From an uncultured Dysosmobacter sp. (GTDB lineage Bacteria; Bacillota; Clostridia; Oscillospirales; Oscillospiraceae): a DNA stretch of 50,074 nt. Of this stretch, positions 41,868 to 49,392 are shown one piece after another; positions within the stretch are counted from its first letter, which is position 1; every line of letters begins with the position of its first letter. The DNA is taken from positions 1-50,074 of the forward strand of contig CAKTOO010000022.1 in assembly GCA_934590165.1 (NCBI GenBank), written 5' to 3'. The position numbers and the translations under genes are program-made. The notes beneath the pieces were generated by a model. It saw only the letters and a program-made list of their open reading frames with translations. It had not been told where the DNA came from and searched no databases.

Positions 41868-43241
41868 TTACCGCAGGAACATCCGCAGCAGCTTTCCGTA
41901 CAGGCCGCGCCGGTAGGGTTGGTAGCGCATGGGAAGGTCCATCCAGGTCTTTTTATCCACGATGCTCTTGGAGTGAGAAAAGGCGTCAAAGCCCGTTTTG
42001 CCATGATAGGCGCCCATGCCGCTCTCCCCCACGCCGCCAAAGCCCATTTCGCTGGTGGCAAGGTGGATGATGGTGTCGTTGACACAGCCGCCGCCGTAGG
42101 AACAGCGTTCGGTGACTTCCCGGATCTGGCCCCTGTCCTGGGAAAACAGGTACAGGGCCAGGGGCTTGGGCCTGTCCGCCAAAAGCGCGTATACCTCCTC
42201 AAAGCTGTCAAAGGTCAAAACCGGCAGGATGGGACCGAAGATCTCCTCCTGCATCACAGCGTCTTCCCAGGTGACGTTGTCCAGAACGGTGGGGGCGATT
42301 TGCAGGGTGTCCCTGTTCGCTGCGCCGCCCAGGACGGTCTTCTCCGGGTCCAGCAGGCCGCAAAGGCGGTCAAAGTGCTTTTCATTGATGATCTTGCCGT
42401 AATCGGGATTTGCCAGTGGGTCCTCTCCGTACTGGAGCCTGACCTGCTGACAGAGCTCACCCACCAGCCGCTCTTTCACGCTGCGGTGGCAGAGGATGTA
42501 GTCCGGCGCCACGCAGGTCTGCCCGCAGTTCAGGTATTTGCCGAATACGATCCGCTTCGCGGCCAGTTCCAGCTTCGCGGTGCTGTCAACGATGCAGGGG
42601 CTCTTGCCCCCCAGCTCCAGAACGGCAGGCGTCAGGTGTCCGGCGGCATGGCGGAGGACTTCTCGGCCAACAGCCTGACTGCCGGTGAAGAATATCAAAT
42701 CGAACTTCTTTTCCAGCAATGTGGCGTTTTCCTTCCGGCCTCCTGTCACGACTGCCACATACTCCGGCGGAAAGCACTCCCCAATCATTTTGGCGATCAC
42801 GGCGCTGGTGGCCGGAGAATAGGCACTGGGCTTCACCACCGCGGTGTTGCCGGCGGCAATGGCGTCGGCCAGCGGGTCCATGGTCAGAAGGAAGGGGTAG
42901 TTCCATGGGCTCATGATGAGCACATTTCCGTAAGGAGACGGCTTTCGATAGCTGGAGGACGCAAATTGCGCCAGCGGCGTATGCACACGGCGCCGGGACG
43001 CAAAGCGGCGGGTATGGCGGATCATATAGCTGAGCTCGCTTTTGACCAGGCCGGTCTCACACATGAAGCCCTCAAAGTCACTTTTGCCCAAGTCCGCTTT
43101 GAGGGCGGCGGCGATCTCCTCCTCATGGCGTTCCACGGCGTCGCGCAGCTTTTTGAGCATGGCGACGCGGAAGTCCACCGGCAGGGTGGCTCCGCTGTGG
43201 AAATACTCACGCTGATTTTGCAAAAGCCGATCCAGATCCAT
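41868..43241 (-). CDS. Aldehyde dehydrogenase, class-3/fatty-aldehyde type
   Basis: 457 residues from ATG 43241 (TTGGAGT upstream), starting within the end of the alcohol dehydrogenase gene (35-base overlap). It has SPWNYPFLLTMDPL (cofactor entry), FTGSQAVGREVL, LELGGKSPCIV with the general-base Glu, and the catalytic Cys in NCGQTCVAPDY; it ends in MSSxGMGAYHGK-like VGESGMGAYHGKTGFDAFSH. It oxidises aldehydes to acids with NAD(P). With the alcohol dehydrogenase it forms an alcohol-to-acid or aldehyde-detoxifying pair under MarR control. Confidence 0.95.
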   Translation of the reverse strand: MDLDRLLQNQREYFHSGATLPVDFRVAMLKKLRDAVERHEEEIAAALKADLGKSDFEGFMCETGLVKSELSYMIRHTRRFASRRRVHTPLAQFASSSYRKPSPYGNVLIMSPWNYPFLLTMDPLADAIAAGNTAVVKPSAYSPATSAVIAKMIGECFPPEYVAVVTGGRKENATLLEKKFDLIFFTGSQAVGREVLRHAAGHLTPAVLELGGKSPCIVDSTAKLELAAKRIVFGKYLNCGQTCVAPDYILCHRSVKERLVGELCQQVRLQYGEDPLANPDYGKIINEKHFDRLCGLLDPEKTVLGGAANRDTLQIAPTVLDNVTWEDAVMQEEIFGPILPVLTFDSFEEVYALLADRPKPLALYLFSQDRGQIREVTERCSYGGGCVNDTIIHLATSEMGFGGVGESGMGAYHGKTGFDAFSHSKSIVDKKTWMDLPMRYQPYRRGLYGKLLRMFLR

Positions 43242-44316
43242 AACTCTGACTCCAATCTGCAACTTTGTAGTAGAACTGCTCCAGCTCTCCGGCGTCCATC
43301 AGGACCGGGACCGGATAAAGAGGATTGGCCTCCTTGGCGGCGTGGCGTGCCATCTGGGGGATATCCTCTTTCCGGATGCCGGGAAGCGTTGTGGGAATGT
43401 TCAGCCTCTGGTTCAGGCCGCGGATGGCCTGAATAAACTTTTCCGCACCTTCCCGGTGGGAATCCCCGCTGTCGGTAACACCGGCGGCAATGCCCAGCTC
43501 ATGCAGCTTTTTATGGGCGGCCTCGCCATACGCCTCCAGTACGATTGGCATCAGGACCGAATTGGCAAGACCGTGGGGAATGTTGTACTGGCCGCCAAGG
43601 GAATGGGCCACCGCATGGATATAGCCCACATAGGACTTGGAAAAGGCAATACCCGCCTTGTGGGCGGCATAGAGCATATTGGCCCGGGCAGGGCGGTTGG
43701 TTCCATCCCGGTACGCCGTTTCGATGTTCCCAAACACCAGCTTCACCGTCTCCAAAGCCAGGGCACGGGTCTCCCGGCTTGTGGAATTGCCGATGTAAGC
43801 CTCCACAGCATGTGTCAGGGCATCCATACCAGTGGTCGCGGTAACGGAGGGCGGCAGCGTGAACGTGACCTCCGGGTCCAGGACCGCGTAGGGCGGGATG
43901 AAAGTAAAGTTGTTCATGGTGTATTTGTGCTTTTTCTCGGCGTCCGTGATCACGGCGGTGACTGTGACCTCGCTGCCCGTGCCCGCGGTGGTGGGAATTG
44001 CGATCAGAAGCGGGAGCCTGCGCCAGACCCGCAGCAGTCCTTTCAGCTGGTCCAGGGAGCGGTTCGGATAGGCGGCACGGGCACCGACAGCCTTCGCGCA
44101 GTCCATGGAGGAGCCGCCGCCAAAGGCGATCAGGCATTGGCACTTTTCATCCACATAGACTTTCCGGGCCTCTTCCACGTTGCGGACCGTGGGATTGGGA
44201 CAGGTCTTGTCGTAAACGGCACAGCGGATGTTCTGCTCCCGCAGGAGCGTCTCCAGAGGCGCCGTGATCCCGGTGGCTCGCAAAACAGAGTCGGTGATCA
44301 GCAGAACAGATTCCAC
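43207..44316 (-). CDS. Iron-containing alcohol dehydrogenase, unclear start
   Basis: 369 residues from the first normal start codon, GTG 44316. GGGSSMDCAKAVG binds the nucleotide phosphate, PTTAGTGSEVT is family-specific, and DALTHAVEAY and HAVAHSLGGQYNIPHG supply the metal-binding Asp and His. The frame upstream of GTG 44316 stays open and reads like the family N-terminus (FCRAFQTVFHLALPVLPYRTPKI), back to ATA codon 44451-44449, which overlaps the MarR stop. So the real protein is likely about 45 residues longer and starts at a non-standard codon, or the start codon has been lost. Converts alcohols and aldehydes with NAD(P). Confidence 0.88.
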   Translation of the reverse strand: MESVLLITDSVLRATGITAPLETLLREQNIRCAVYDKTCPNPTVRNVEEARKVYVDEKCQCLIAFGGGSSMDCAKAVGARAAYPNRSLDQLKGLLRVWRRLPLLIAIPTTAGTGSEVTVTAVITDAEKKHKYTMNNFTFIPPYAVLDPEVTFTLPPSVTATTGMDALTHAVEAYIGNSTSRETRALALETVKLVFGNIETAYRDGTNRPARANMLYAAHKAGIAFSKSYVGYIHAVAHSLGGQYNIPHGLANSVLMPIVLEAYGEAAHKKLHELGIAAGVTDSGDSHREGAEKFIQAIRGLNQRLNIPTTLPGIRKEDIPQMARHAAKEANPLYPVPVLMDAGELEQFYYKVADWSQSYGSGSAFAKSA

Positions 44317-44447
44317 CTCCTGCTCACGGAGCAGCGGGCCGATCCCAGCGATATTTTCATAAATTTTCGGCGTTCGGTACGGTAAAACGGGAAGCGCCAG
44401 ATGAAAGACAGTTTGAAAAGCGCGGCAAAAAGCTTTGGATACGATAT

Positions 44448-44903
44448 TTATTCCTGTGGAAGCCCCTCCTTGCTGATATCACGCAATTTTGATGCGATTT
44501 TTTCCAACGACTCGTAAAAGACTGCCCTGTTTTCGTCGCTGAGGTCCTCACCGGCGATTTGAACGGCAAGGCTCGCCCGCCGCCGCACCTGTCCGGCGGC
44601 GGACATTCCTTTCTCTGTGAGCTTGAAAACGCCGCCGTAGCGGTTGTGATAAATTCCCTCTTTTCGCACAAGTCCCTTCTGTTCCATCAGGGACATGGTC
44701 CGAGATACATCGGACTTGTCCTTTCCGCAAAGCTCGCACAGCTGCGGTGCGGTGACCCCATCCGGATACCGGTACATCGTCGTCAAATACACCGAATGCG
44801 GCCCCTTGAGTCCGTGTTTTTCCATTTCATCCGCGGTGATCTTATGCCAATACCGGGAAATTTCCGAAATCGCAAAAGAAAACCGCTCAAATCTGTCGAC
44901 CAT
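44448..44903 (-). CDS. MarR-family regulator of the adh-aldh operon
   Basis: A 151-residue winged-helix protein. The centre (VTAPQLCELCGKDKSDVSRT, then LVRKEGIYHNRYGGVFKLTEKG) is the MarR recognition helix and wing, with the conserved Asp-Arg area slightly diverged. It contains CELCGKD, a Cys pair that might sense electrophiles such as aldehydes (inference). It is the first gene of the operon, directly joined to the dehydrogenase genes, and two palindromic operators flank its promoter, so it should repress itself and them until a ligand binds. Confidence 0.9.
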   Translation of the reverse strand: MVDRFERFSFAISEISRYWHKITADEMEKHGLKGPHSVYLTTMYRYPDGVTAPQLCELCGKDKSDVSRTMSLMEQKGLVRKEGIYHNRYGGVFKLTEKGMSAAGQVRRRASLAVQIAGEDLSDENRAVFYESLEKIASKLRDISKEGLPQE

Positions 44904-44928
44904 ACAGACATTCCTCCGTCATGCAGAA

Positions 44929-44942
44929 GTTGAAGGTTCAAC
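44929..44942. promoter_or_regulatory. MarR operator 1
   Basis: GTTGAA-GG-TTCAAC, downstream of the -10 of the MarR promoter. Confidence 0.65.
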
Positions 44943-44949
44943 ATCCCGG

Positions 44950-44978
44950 ATTATACTTCCAAGAAGTTGAGATGTCAA
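44950..44978 (-). promoter_or_regulatory. Promoter of the MarR-adh-aldh operon
   Basis: Minus strand: perfect TTGACA (44973-44978), 17 bases, perfect TATAAT (44950-44955). Operator 2 covers the -35 and operator 1 the start region. Confidence 0.85.
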
Positions 44979-44979
44979 C
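44966..44979. promoter_or_regulatory. MarR operator 2
   Basis: GTTGA-GATG-TCAAC, overlapping the -35. With the flanking bases (AGTTGA...TCAACATC) it is a near-copy of operator 1, 37 bases away. Confidence 0.65.
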
Positions 44980-45052
44980 ATCTATCGTATCATAAACACC
45001 ATTTCCACCGTATACCGGTACAGGCAGCAAAATTCCTCCATCAGCCTGCACT

Positions 45053-45097
45053 GAAAAACGGCAGCAGCCCCGACGCTTCATTGCATCGGGGCTGCTG
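45053..45097 (-). terminator. Terminator of the DUF1836 gene
   Basis: CAGCAGCCCCGA / TCGGGGCTGCTG followed on the minus strand by CCGTTTTTC. Confidence 0.8.
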
Positions 45098-45108
45098 TTG
45101 CGGTCACT

Positions 45109-45633
45109 TCAATTTTCCTGGGCGCTGAGGTCCAGATGCTCAAAACGGGCATTCAAATAAATGATATGGGACACGGCAATAATGGCGCTGCGGAGCATGT
45201 CCTCCTCGACCGAGGAGGTAACGCCCACGCTGTCCACAGTGCCTTTCAGGCCAAAGCGGAAATAGAGGATATTCTCCAGTTCCGTGCAGACATAGTCATA
45301 GGCGATCGGGTCGGTATAGACGGATTTCTGCCGTGCAAACAGCAGGCTGATATGGTCCAGTGACATCACCTGCTTCAAAAGGGTGATGCACAGCAGATGG
45401 GCGATCTGATTCGCGCCGTACTGCTTTTTGACAGGATTCGCCACCAGCCCCATTTTCACGTAATTTCGGATCATGGAGCCGGTGATCTCATCACACGCCA
45501 GCGGTTTGAACACATAGTTGACATATTTTGTTGTCTGCTCTAAATAGAGGCCCACATCCGGCAGATCCGCATAGCGGGGCATTCGGAATATCCCAACAGA
45601 CGCTGCCAATGCGTCTTGAATCTTCTTTTCCAT
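45109..45633 (-). CDS. DUF1836 protein, MerR-like regulator
   Basis: 174 residues from ATG 45633, or 176 from ATG 45639. YFKPLACDEITGSMIRNYVKMGLV-like text (VFKPLACDEITGSMIRNYV) is the DUF1836 mark, a MerR-type helix-turn-helix in which SxIRNYxKxGL is the DNA-reading part. No ribosome site is visible. The -10 box ends one base before ATG 45639, so the transcript probably starts at or next to ATG 45633, that is, leaderless. DUF1836 genes often stand beside degV, as here, divergently, and probably regulate it (inference). Confidence 0.85.
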   Translation of the reverse strand: MEKKIQDALAASVGIFRMPRYADLPDVGLYLEQTTKYVNYVFKPLACDEITGSMIRNYVKMGLVANPVKKQYGANQIAHLLCITLLKQVMSLDHISLLFARQKSVYTDPIAYDYVCTELENILYFRFGLKGTVDSVGVTSSVEEDMLRSAIIAVSHIIYLNARFEHLDLSAQEN

Positions 45634-45639
45634 AACCAT

Positions 45640-45668
45640 AATATAGTTCGGCGGTATAATAATGTCAA
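45640..45668 (-). promoter_or_regulatory. Promoter of the DUF1836 gene, leaderless layout
   Basis: Minus strand: perfect TTGACA (45663-45668), 17 bases, TATATT (45640-45645), immediately followed by ATGGTTATG. The start site should fall on the second ATG. Confidence 0.7.
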
Positions 45669-45699
45669 GAAAGCCCTGTTATAGGATTTCTAAAAACCC

Positions 45700-45728
45700 T
45701 TGACGCGATTTTAAAAACGTGATATTGT
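45700..45728 (+). promoter_or_regulatory. Promoter of the degV gene with A/T palindromes
   Basis: TTGACG, 17 bases, TATTGT (45723-45728). Inside and beside it are TTTCTAAAAACCC (about 45688), GATTTTAAAAACG (about 45707) and the palindrome AGGTTTTTAAAAAACCT (about 45739-45755), likely repeats of one regulator site. Confidence 0.6.
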
Positions 45729-45824
45729 TTCGTTTGCAGAGGTTTTTAAAAAACCTGTCATATTTTTTTGAATATCAGCAAAGAAAACTGGCCTTGAGCC
45801 GGTAACCGCAGGGAGAGCGTTCAG

Positions 45825-46682
45825 ATGGAACAAAAAATCGTTTTAGTGGCCGAGACAGGCTCAGACATCACACCGGAGCTGGCGGAGGAATACGGCATTT
45901 TCCTGGTGCCTATGCACGTTTCCATGGGCGATCAAACGCTGGATGACGGAGCCTTCCCGCCGGAGGATGTGTGTGCCTATTATGACGCAACGGGAAAAGT
46001 TCCCCAGACCAGTGCCAGTATGCCGGATGATTTCACAAAGGTGCTGGATGACATTCATCGCCAGTGGCCGGACAAGCACATCCTCCATCTGGCGTATTCC
46101 GCCTCGACCACCTGCTCCTATCAAAACGCCATCCTAGCGGCGGAGGGCCGGGACTATGTGACCCATATTGACACCAAGCACGTGTCTGTGGGACAGGCGG
46201 CGGTGGTACTGGAGGCTGCCAAGCTGCTGCGGGAACACCCGGAGCTGGATGTGGAGGAAGCCGCTGCCGCCGTTCGGGAGTTCTGTGACCGCGTCCAGAT
46301 GTGCTTTGTGCCGAGGAATCTGGACTATCTGCGGGCCGGCGGCCGGGTGAGCAACGTGGTGGCGCTGACGGGAAACCTGCTGAACCTGCACCCCTGCATT
46401 GAGATTGTCGGGGGAAAGCTGCTGGCCAAGAAGAAGTACCGGGGCGCACTCATCAAACTCATCCCCAAACTGATTAGGGACTTTTCGGAAAAGCACCGGC
46501 TTGAGAAAAAAATGCTGTATTTTATCTGGTCTCCCGGTCTGGAAGATGCCTGCAAGCAGGTGGCTGAGGAGTGCGCCGCCGCCCATGGTTTTCAGAGGGT
46601 CATCTGGATGAAGACCGGCTGCGTCATCACCTGCCACGGCGGCCCTGGCTGCTTCGGCATCGTGGGCTTTGCCGGTCGGTGA
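45825..46682 (+). CDS. DegV-family fatty-acid-binding protein
   Basis: A 285-residue cytoplasmic protein. ETGSDITPELAEEYGIFLVP is the DegV start; TSASMPDDF and LAYSASTTCSYQ form the fatty-acid head-group site; DYLRAGGRVS and the CVITCHGGPGCFGI-like ending are typical. DegV proteins (FakB-type) bind a fatty acid and present it to the FakA kinase to make acyl phosphate for phospholipids. GGGAGAG precedes the ATG. FakA is not in view. Divergent from DUF1836, a common pairing. Confidence 0.92.
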   Translation: MEQKIVLVAETGSDITPELAEEYGIFLVPMHVSMGDQTLDDGAFPPEDVCAYYDATGKVPQTSASMPDDFTKVLDDIHRQWPDKHILHLAYSASTTCSYQNAILAAEGRDYVTHIDTKHVSVGQAAVVLEAAKLLREHPELDVEEAAAAVREFCDRVQMCFVPRNLDYLRAGGRVSNVVALTGNLLNLHPCIEIVGGKLLAKKKYRGALIKLIPKLIRDFSEKHRLEKKMLYFIWSPGLEDACKQVAEECAAAHGFQRVIWMKTGCVITCHGGPGCFGIVGFAGR

Positions 46683-46748
46683 TCGAACAGAACTGCTTTT
46701 GAATTTTTCCTCACCCGAGCATTCGATTAACTCGAAATAATGCATGAA

Positions 46749-46790
46749 AAACGGCGAAAATACCGGTAATTCCGGTATTTTCGCCGTTTG
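46749..46790 (+). terminator. Terminator of the degV gene
   Basis: AAACGGCGAAAATACCGG / CCGGTATTTTCGCCGTTT, an 18-bp perfect stem with a TAATT loop. The T-run lies inside the stem. Confidence 0.75.
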
Positions 46791-46896
46791 TTCCTCAGCC
46801 GTGAATCCAGCGAAGCAGATCCGATTTGGAAAGGAGAAGCGACACCATGCGTGTGCTCTGCCTTTTTGAAAAAAGTCGGCTAAAATCAACGTCTTA

Positions 46897-47219
46897 TCAA
46901 AAGCAGCAGCCAAAAGCGAAAAGTTTACAGCAGATGCTCCTATCAGCGCGGTGGAATGGGCGGATCTGGATCAACAGTTTTTTCTTTTGGTGTTCTTTCG
47001 CACAAATGGGACAACCGCTGCCGCGGGATCTGGCATCCGGAGTTGCCTGCCAAGTATGCCCACATTTGCATCACCACCAGACTTTTTTGTTGGAGTGAGC
47101 CGCATATTCTTCTGGGGCTCGGTCGTTTTTTGAGATATCCCATTCGGTGGCCAATTCTGGATGCTCTTTTGCAAATGACAGATGGCGAATTTGATTATGG
47201 TGACAGACCGGGCATCGTC
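46897..47219 (-). pseudogene. Decayed DUF4379-type zinc-ribbon gene, in-frame TGA
   Basis: On the minus strand from about 47214 the frame reads CPVCHHNQIRHLSFAKEHPE, LATEWDISKND, then AAHSNKKVWW, a TGA (47073-47071), CKCGHTWQATPDAR, RGSGCPICAKEHQ. This is the repeated zinc-ribbon unit (CPxC ... ATEWD ... VWWxCxxGH.W.A ... GSGCPxC) I know as DUF4379, except that a TGA replaces one codon of the WWx triplet. A stop also precedes the first Cys, so the 5' end is lost; the frame closes at 46897. It is a single-unit remnant between degV and tmRNA. The plus-strand frames here are not genes. Confidence 0.75.
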
Positions 47220-47280
47220 CCCATCAACGTCTTGGCTTCCTGACACCAAGCCAAGAAGAAAAAGAGTTTTATAACTCGAC

Positions 47281-47350
47281 AGCAGGATAAAAGAAAATGC
47301 CTACAGTATTTGACCAGTCCGAAAACGACTGTCTAAAATACTGTAGGCAT
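47281..47350 (-). terminator. Long hairpin with T-rich minus-strand flank
   Basis: A perfect 15-bp repeat (47297-47311 with 47336-47350, ATGCCTACAGTATTT) encloses CAGTC/GACTG. The minus strand continues TTTTCTTTT, so it can stop leftward transcription, for example from tmRNA. Confidence 0.6.
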
Positions 47351-47393
47351 CCCATTTGTAACGCATGGACAATTTGGATATTTTCCCGTCACT

Positions 47394-47426
47394 CGACTGC
47401 GAATCCAGCGAAGCGAATCGCAGTCG
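47394..47426. repeat. Hairpin with CCAGCGAAGCG loop
   Basis: CGACTGCGA / TCGCAGTCG around a loop containing CCAGCGAAGCG. GAATCCAGCGAAGC also occurs at about 46804, and the minus-strand loop of the hairpin at 47959-47991 is CCAGCAAAGCG. Confidence 0.6.
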
Positions 47427-47433
47427 AAAGCGA

Positions 47434-47500
47434 AGAAATTCCCTGTCCGGCTAAGATGCCTCGCCGTAAGGCGGGACTTCGTGCCAAACAGGGAATTTCT
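47434..47500 (-). terminator. Hairpin just past the tmRNA 3' end
   Basis: AGAAATTCCCTGT / ACAGGGAATTTCT, a perfect 13-bp stem with a branched interior (GCCTCGCCGTAAGGCGGG), ending four bases from the tmRNA. The minus strand then reads TTCTTCGCTTTC, a modest T-run, so it is probably the tmRNA terminator. Confidence 0.6.
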
Positions 47501-47503
47501 GAG

Positions 47504-47866
47504 TGGTGGAGGTGGGGGGAGTTGAACCCCCGTCCGAAAGCACTTTAACGGGACTTTCTCCGGGCGCAGGCGGTTATTGTGGGAGTCTTCCTCCCTGTTC
47601 CCCTTCCAGACGGCAAACCGCCACGCCGTCAGGTCAGGTGAGAGTCATGATGCGTGGGCGGGTCAACTCTTTCCCGCCTCACGGACGCCACATCAACGAC
47701 GCCTTCCCCGGCCTGTGGCCTCTCCGGTTCAGACGGCTGCCTTAATTAGGCAGCAACAGCAACAGTGTTGTTGTTATTTAATTTATAAATTGCCCGTTTT
47801 ATGGCGGTCAGGCGCCGCCGCCCGCTTGTCCCGCCTCCATACCCCCGTCGAAACCGGTACACCCCC
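47504..47866 (-). ncRNA. ssrA: tmRNA
   Basis: Transfer-messenger RNA, which frees stalled ribosomes and tags their products for destruction. The minus strand starts GGGGGTGTACCGGTTTCGACGG and ends with the tRNA-like GTTCAACTCCCCCCACCTCCACCA-type acceptor and T-arm (the 7-bp acceptor GGGGGTG with CACCTCC has one G-U pair; CCA is encoded at 47506-47504). The tag frame resumes at GCA and reads A-IYKLNNNNTVAVAA, then TAA TTAA. The hydrophobic VAVAA end suits ClpXP-type proteases. Length 363 bases, normal. Its partner SmpB is encoded 1.5 kb away on the same strand. Confidence 0.96.
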
Positions 47867-47958
47867 GCGTTGTCGGAGCAAAGTCCGCTCACCTTCGTTT
47901 CTGCGGTGAGCCTGCGGCTCGCCGCAAAAACTGCGTTCGCTCCCTTGCTCCTCCTCTT

Positions 47959-47991
47959 CGATTCACAAACGCTTTGCTGGTTTGTGAATCG
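47959..47991. repeat. Hairpin with CCAGCAAAGCG loop (minus strand)
   Basis: CGATTCACAAAC / GTTTGTGAATCG, a perfect 12-bp stem with a nine-base loop. On the minus strand the loop and closing bases read CCAGCAAAGCG, nearly the loop of 47394-47426, with an unrelated stem. Between it and the tmRNA 5' end (47867-47958) there is another small stem (GCGGCTCGCCGC) and no clear promoter. Confidence 0.6.
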
Positions 47992-48022
47992 ATTTTGAGA
48001 GTGCGTCTGAAATTGGGATCGC

Positions 48023-48075
48023 TGTCACGTATCGTAACACATTTCACCGTCGAAATGTGTTACGATTTCGTGACA
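48023..48075. repeat. 22-bp hairpin downstream of the SDR gene
   Basis: TGTCACG...CGTGACA encloses the perfect 15-bp ATCGTAACACATTTC / GAAATGTGTTACGAT, with a small internal mismatch and a six-base loop. It begins 11 bases past the SDR stop. There is no T-run on either strand, so it is not a standard terminator; it may stabilise the mRNA end. Confidence 0.6.
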
Positions 48076-48085
48076 TTTTGATTTT

Positions 48086-48844
48086 TCACGTTTTTGCCAG
48101 CTTGACCATCAGTTTCACCGGCGTCACCTTAGCCAGGCAGCGGTAGAACTTATAGAACAGCCGCGGCGTATAGATGGTCCGGCCGGCCTTGGCCGCCCGC
48201 AGGGTGCCGGCCACCACCCGGACCTGGTCGCAGTAGGGCAGCGTGGCAAACATTTTGGAATTGCCGGTAATCCTGCCAACATCCAGGAATTCCGTCTTCA
48301 TGGGACCGGGGCACACGGCGGTGACCGTAACACCCTTGTCCCGCAGTTCCTCAGAGAGGCCCACCGTAAAGGAGGACACATACGCCTTGGTGGAGGAATA
48401 CACCGTCATGCGGGGGTTGGGGCAGAAGGAGGCGATGGAGGAGACATTGATGATGCGGCTTCCCGCCGGCATGAAGGGGATGACCATGTTGGTGATGGCT
48501 GTCAGGGCCCGGAGGTTCAGGTCGATCATCCGGGTCTGGGTGGAAGTCTCCACCTCCCCCAGGTTGCCCAGGTAACCGCAGCCGGCGTTGTTGATGAGCA
48601 TGGTGACCTCCGGCTGCTCCGCCGTCAGCTTTTCCTGCAGCGCCACAAAACTCATGGTGTCGCACAGGTCCAGGCCCAGGCACTCCACCGTCTTATCCGG
48701 AAAGCCCTCGGCCATTTCCTCCAGCCGGTCCCGCCGGCGGGCAATGAGCCAGTAGCAGTCAATATTCGGAAACACATCCGCCAGCTGGCGGACAAACTCG
48801 CGTCCCAGTCCCGAGGACGCGCCGGTGATGATGGCGGTCTTCAT
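48086..48844 (-). CDS. Short-chain dehydrogenase/reductase
   Basis: A 252-residue Rossmann oxidoreductase. TGASSGLGREF binds NAD(P); RRRDRLEEMA after strand 2 (basic residues) favours NADP. NNAG in INNAGCGYLG, the catalytic Ser in NVSSIASF, and YSSTKAYV with Tyr and Lys complete the active site. PGPMKTEF is the cofactor-closing loop. A basic, hydrophobic C-terminus (about 215-252) may associate with the membrane, as in DltE-like or sterol-type SDRs. AAGGAGG precedes the ATG. Substrate unknown. It follows the cyclophilin gene by 21 bases. Confidence 0.93.
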   Translation of the reverse strand: MKTAIITGASSGLGREFVRQLADVFPNIDCYWLIARRRDRLEEMAEGFPDKTVECLGLDLCDTMSFVALQEKLTAEQPEVTMLINNAGCGYLGNLGEVETSTQTRMIDLNLRALTAITNMVIPFMPAGSRIINVSSIASFCPNPRMTVYSSTKAYVSSFTVGLSEELRDKGVTVTAVCPGPMKTEFLDVGRITGNSKMFATLPYCDQVRVVAGTLRAAKAGRTIYTPRLFYKFYRCLAKVTPVKLMVKLAKT

Positions 48845-48865
48845 GGAAACGCCTCCTTTTCAGCT

Positions 48866-49390
48866 TCAGTGGGTCTCAGGAGCAGGATACTCCACGCCCT
48901 GGGTATCCACCCGGACGGACTGCATGACCACGGGCTTTTTGGGCTTGTCGTTCATCATGTTCCGCTGGACCCGGGAGATATCCACGGCCACATCCGTGCC
49001 CTCGGTGATCTGGCCGAAGGCAGCGTACTGGCCATCCAGATGGGGCGCGGGAGCTACCATGACAAAGAACTGGCTACCGGCGGAGTTGGGGGCCATGGTA
49101 CGGGCCATGGACAGCACACCCAAAGTGTGCTTCAGGTCGTTCTGGCGGAAGCCGTTGGCGGAAAATTCACCGTTGATCTCATAGCCGGGGCCGCCCATGC
49201 CGGTTCCCTGGGGGCAGCCGCCCTGGATCATGAAGCCGGGGATGACCCGGTGAAAGGTCAGGCCGTCGTAAAAGCCCTTGTTGGCCAGGGAGATGAAGTT
49301 GTTGACGGTGTTAGGGGCCTTGTCGGGGTACAACTCACCCTTCATGACACGGCCGTCCTCCATGGTGATGGTGACAATGGGATTAGACAT
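48866..49390 (-). CDS. Peptidyl-prolyl cis-trans isomerase, cyclophilin type
   Basis: A 174-residue cytoplasmic cyclophilin. GLTFHRVIPGFMIQGG holds the catalytic Arg and Phe region, GSQFFVMVAPAPHLDGQYAAFG the substrate pocket. The core is complete; there is no signal peptide. It speeds proline isomerisation during folding. AAAGGAA precedes the ATG. It lies two bases behind smpB, so the two are one operon, which puts a folding helper beside ribosome rescue. Confidence 0.95.
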   Translation of the reverse strand: MSNPIVTITMEDGRVMKGELYPDKAPNTVNNFISLANKGFYDGLTFHRVIPGFMIQGGCPQGTGMGGPGYEINGEFSANGFRQNDLKHTLGVLSMARTMAPNSAGSQFFVMVAPAPHLDGQYAAFGQITEGTDVAVDISRVQRNMMNDKPKKPVVMQSVRVDTQGVEYPAPETH

Positions 49391-49392
49391 CG

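Noticed and set aside
46826..47243. Several plus-strand small frames, one with a ribosome-like AAGGAG
   Set aside because: The minus strand holds a recognisable zinc-ribbon remnant; the plus frames show no family pattern and overlap each other.
47434..48075. Whether the hairpins are terminal repeats of an insertion sequence
   Set aside because: No transposase lies between any pair and the stems differ in sequence, so no IS structure is present.
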